Assembly (NCBI GenBank): GCA_026419785.1
Contig: JAODTK010001443.1
Coordinates: 119,139-183,138, forward strand
Length of the DNA: 64,000 nucleotides
Source: Sclerodactyla briareus
Lineage: Eukaryota; Echinodermata; Holothuroidea; Dendrochirotida; Sclerodactylidae
Direction: 5' to 3'
The notes under the pieces were generated by a model that saw only the letters and a list, made by a program, of their open reading frames with translations, searched no databases and was not told the DNA's origin. Positions 60,998-64,000 of this stretch are shown here, one piece after another; position 1 is the stretch's first letter, and every line of letters begins with the position of its first letter. A program made the position numbers and the translations under genes.

Positions 60998-61005
60998 GTC
61001 AGATA

Positions 61006-62347
61006 AAGTGCGAGTCTGCAGCAGAAAAGGGCAGGGTAGTTAATATAAAATAGCTCTCGCCCATCTTAACAGCTGTTACACTGTGGTGTTGGGGCTATAG
61101 GGAACTCACAAATTAAAGGTGTCATGGATCAATATTTGCACGAAATTTAGATCCCGGTTTCGAGCACCTGGCCTGCGTAAGTTTGTTTTAGTATATATGA
61201 GGCAACCAAACTCTGAATAGAAGATATTACCAATATGACCCCAAATTCACTGAGTATTTGATGATTGATCGGATAGTATCGTGTAAAAGTCTCTTGAAGT
61301 TTCTCTTAATGGTTTATAGAATCTCAGGGTAACTAATACTCGATGAATACAGAAAAGTGAAGTTTTTCAAGAATAGGGAGCTAAACTCTACAGATTAGCA
61401 GCGCAGCTGCAGGCTTGGCGCGAGAGAGGTACCACAGTAACGTTCGGAAAAAATAATGGCTTAAATTGGAATAAGTACAAGAATATTTCAATTTAGTTCA
61501 TATTGGTTTGAAGTTTCACTAATATCTTTAGGACAATATCTGTGGAACTGATTTCCTGGAGGCGTCGGATTGGCCTTAATTCCCGAAAGAAGAATTGCTC
61601 GATTTGCGCATATTTCTTACCGTTCTATTTGGCAGAGAATCATAACCTTCGTGGTATTCGAGTAATATCAATCATTTCATGTGTTGATTAGTTGCCTACC
61701 CTATAATGATCTCTGGACTCTGGCTACAGGGTCACTGAAGTTCACTGTTATCAGTACCTGCGTTACTGTAGATATTCATTCATGACCACCTTTAACTGTG
61801 GCCCTATGCTTTTGAAATATAGCTTGACTATGCACTTCTGCATCTCGGATATCCCTCGGTTCAGTTCTTGGGAGCGTAATGGCGCTAATGCTGTAGTTTG
61901 TTATTGACTATTTAGTCATGAGAAATCTTCGTTTTTTACTGTGTATGCATGAATGGAGCCACTGAGGGCCACTTCGGCCGGACGTACATATGTTCAAGCA
62001 TGGTAGACCCTCAGAGAGTGAAGAGCCGAGCTAGACTGAGTATCTTCTAGGGTGTTGCCATTCGCTATTCGTAATCATATTGGCGAAAATGCTAATTCGG
62101 GTGACGAGTAATAAATAAATCATTAAAAAAAAGTGGTACCGTACGATCAGATGAATTCTGGCAATTTCCGGACTTGGAAGTATAGATCACTGAGACAAAT
62201 GGAAGATCAGTTTATATTTCATTTATCGCACGGTACGTGCGCGCGCGCGCTGTTGTGCATTTGGCAACACCAATGTTTCTCTTGCGGCTGAGCTCGTACA
62301 AAGATTTTTGTAATTGCAAAATTCGTATAAATGGTTTCTATTTCGAA
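61006..62347. other. Upstream region of the FIP1-like exon
   Basis: No gene is visible. The last ~125 bp before the ATG at 62348 include a GTGCGCGCGCGCGCTG tract and would hold the promoter and 5' untranslated region if the exon call is right. No TATA box can be placed with confidence. Confidence 0.35.
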
Positions 62348-62384
62348 ATGGCAGATGACGACGAAGACCGCTGGTTGTATGGTG
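62348..62384 (+). CDS. FIP1L1: Probable first coding exon of FIP1 (pre-mRNA 3'-end processing factor)
   Basis: ATG at 62348 begins MADDDEDRWLYG and is followed directly by a consensus donor, G|GTGAGT, at 62385. FIP1 proteins begin with a short acidic stretch ending in WLYG(D/G/E), where human FIP1L1 has EEEEWLYGDE, so this short phrase plus a phase-1 donor fits well. FIP1 is a subunit of the cleavage and polyadenylation specificity factor, linking poly(A) polymerase to the complex in the nucleus. The rest of the gene would lie downstream; I find no convincing second exon before 64000. A 12-residue match is short, so chance similarity cannot be excluded. Confidence 0.5.
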
Positions 62385-64000
62385 GTGAGTGCTAATGTCC
62401 ATTTTTGTTCTATTCGATGACAAATCAATATTATGTTGCTCGCATTGCTACGATGCGAGTCTACCGTGAATGTCTCACTCCCTATTATTTTCCAACGTTA
62501 GGCTAGGGCATGGCTAGGCCAGAAGCGACCATCCGATGAATGCTACGTAGGCCTGCCTACATACCAAATCCTGAGGGCCCTCCCTAAGAGTTAAATTCAT
62601 TAAGCCTATCCTTACTATTATGAGTCGATAATATATTGGGATCTGCATGATGAATTTACCTAAAATACTATATAATATGCTAGGCAACATCGATACCATT
62701 CATAGGCCACCTGAGCACTCTTGTTAGCAGTCAATTGGCAAGCCAGAAAATTACCATATTTCCTCACTTTTTCGGTGTATCACCAATAAATCCTGATATT
62801 TGGTTTTCCGGTATTCTACTAATTTCACTTCACCCTAAAAATTGCAGAAATTCTGATTGAAATTCGATTTTTCCATCCTCAATTGGCCGTTTTTTTTCCG
62901 ATCTCCGTTATGCAGCCTAGGACTATAAGCCTACATGATAAACATGAAGGCTAGGCCTCCATCAGTGTTTCGCATTCCTTGCGCGTCTGCACATCATAGA
63001 CCCTATTCCTTCTATGGCTGGCACTTGAATAAATTCCTTAGATTTTGTATTCGGGTCCACCAAAAAATCTTGGACGCGCAAGGTTCTCTGCTCACGACCC
63101 TTCCTCAACATTGGCAGAATCAGAGGCTTCAGAGCAAATATTTTGATTCAAAACGAACAATCATATCGTAAATTGAACCAGCTCGACTCACCCGACTCTG
63201 AAACATAGCCGAATCTCTCACATCGTTACGCTGCTACAAACAAATCGCCCGCGACCCATGTAACTCATGTCCACGTAGCCCATGGGAAGTCCTATTGGGC
63301 CTACCAACCGGCCATGTGCACTCCGGCGACTCCCTGGCTTGGTAAAAGTAAGGCATGTTTGCTGCGAACGCAGTCGTTTCCGTGCCCTCGCGAGCATGCG
63401 AGGCCGGGCGATTCTACGGTGATTTCTTACGAAATCTCCTATCATGCCCTCCTTATATCTCAGTATATATTATGGCTGATGGCGAATAACGATACCAGTT
63501 ATTCTTCGTGTTTTTGTAGCATCTAATAATAAAACTGCTTTTAACGAATATTCATAATTGGCCCAATAAAATCAATGCTCCGTTTATTGTTTCCAAGACC
63601 TGGCTCAAAATAAACGTCCACCGATTCATGTGTGGTTGTTTTTCTCTTCAGCAATCAATCCAATTTGTTGCGTCTATAAGCCTGTCACAAAGGGGAGACT
63701 ATAGCAAAATCACGATAATAACTGTCTGTCATGGAAATACTGTATCGGTAACCTTCTAATTATCGTCTATCTCTCCATACACACTACGGCCGCCTCGCTC
63801 CTTTCTATAGAAAAGCAACGGGCTGTGATCGATCATGACTCTTTTTACAATCCTAGTTTCATTTGGCACGCAACACTGATACACAATACTCTGTGGCAAT
63901 AGACTTGTCAGCTGTGCTGTGTGTGGGTATATATTCGCTCTTGCTGCACAATGCTGTGCTATAGGAAATCCAGAAATTGGTGCAGTGCAATTTCTGGGTC
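62385..64000. other. No recognisable exon; probable intron of the FIP1-like gene
   Basis: Open frames are short and lack motifs. If the exon at 62348 is real, this is its first intron, extending past the window end. Confidence 0.35.

Overview
The window is metazoan nuclear DNA, with intron-bearing genes, very sparse coding sequence and a dense load of degraded and young mobile elements. LINE fragments, hAT-type elements with 8-bp target duplications, a tRNA-headed SINE, G-run-rich terminal repeats and a mucin-like SEA-domain receptor all suggest a marine invertebrate, perhaps an echinoderm, hemichordate or other invertebrate deuterostome. I cannot fix the species. No bacterial-type gene organisation, rRNA, intact tRNA or CRISPR array is visible.

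Host genes supported by the sequence are few. (1) A three-exon, plus-strand gene at 17595-21801 encodes a signal peptide, a Ser/Thr-rich stalk, a SEA domain with a GSILV self-cleavage site, a transmembrane helix and a cytoplasmic tail. (2) A single-exon rhodopsin-class GPCR lies on the minus strand at 39908-40990, with all the landmark motifs but spread over several frames. (3) A probable first exon of the mRNA 3'-end-processing factor FIP1 lies at 62348-62384. Genes 1 and 2 show repeated frame shifts but few stop codons between conserved blocks, which may be assembly indels rather than decay.

Mobile DNA dominates. 2.3-3.4 kb and 37.9-38.9 kb hold two inverted copies of a ~1 kb hAT-like element. 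8.6-8.9 kb is a small palindromic MITE. 9.4-11.1 kb holds two LINE 3' remnants, and 11.2-12.5 kb a module repeat. 13.6-14.1, 15.1-15.8 and 33.2-34.2 kb hold families of degenerate tandem repeats. 34.96-35.96 kb is a TIR-bounded element filled with a dimeric tandem repeat. 36.0-37.8 kb is a 5'-truncated LINE (minus strand) and 42.1-45.3 kb a nearly full-length Rex1/Babar-like LINE (plus strand). 51.9-52.3 kb is a SINE, 52.5-53.2 kb a GC-rich element with an 8-bp duplication, and 59.5-61.0 kb a longer hAT copy with a 161-bp hAT-like element nested inside it.

The most striking object is at 46718-51441. It is a 4.7-kb hAT-type element with perfect 13-bp inverted termini and a perfect 8-bp target duplication. 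Its interior is a 19-copy, ~214-bp satellite arranged as a three-monomer higher-order repeat (A-B-C, ~645 bp). The order of motifs in one monomer resembles part of the ordinary ~1 kb family members, suggesting that an internal segment of the transposon was amplified into a satellite and is carried by it.
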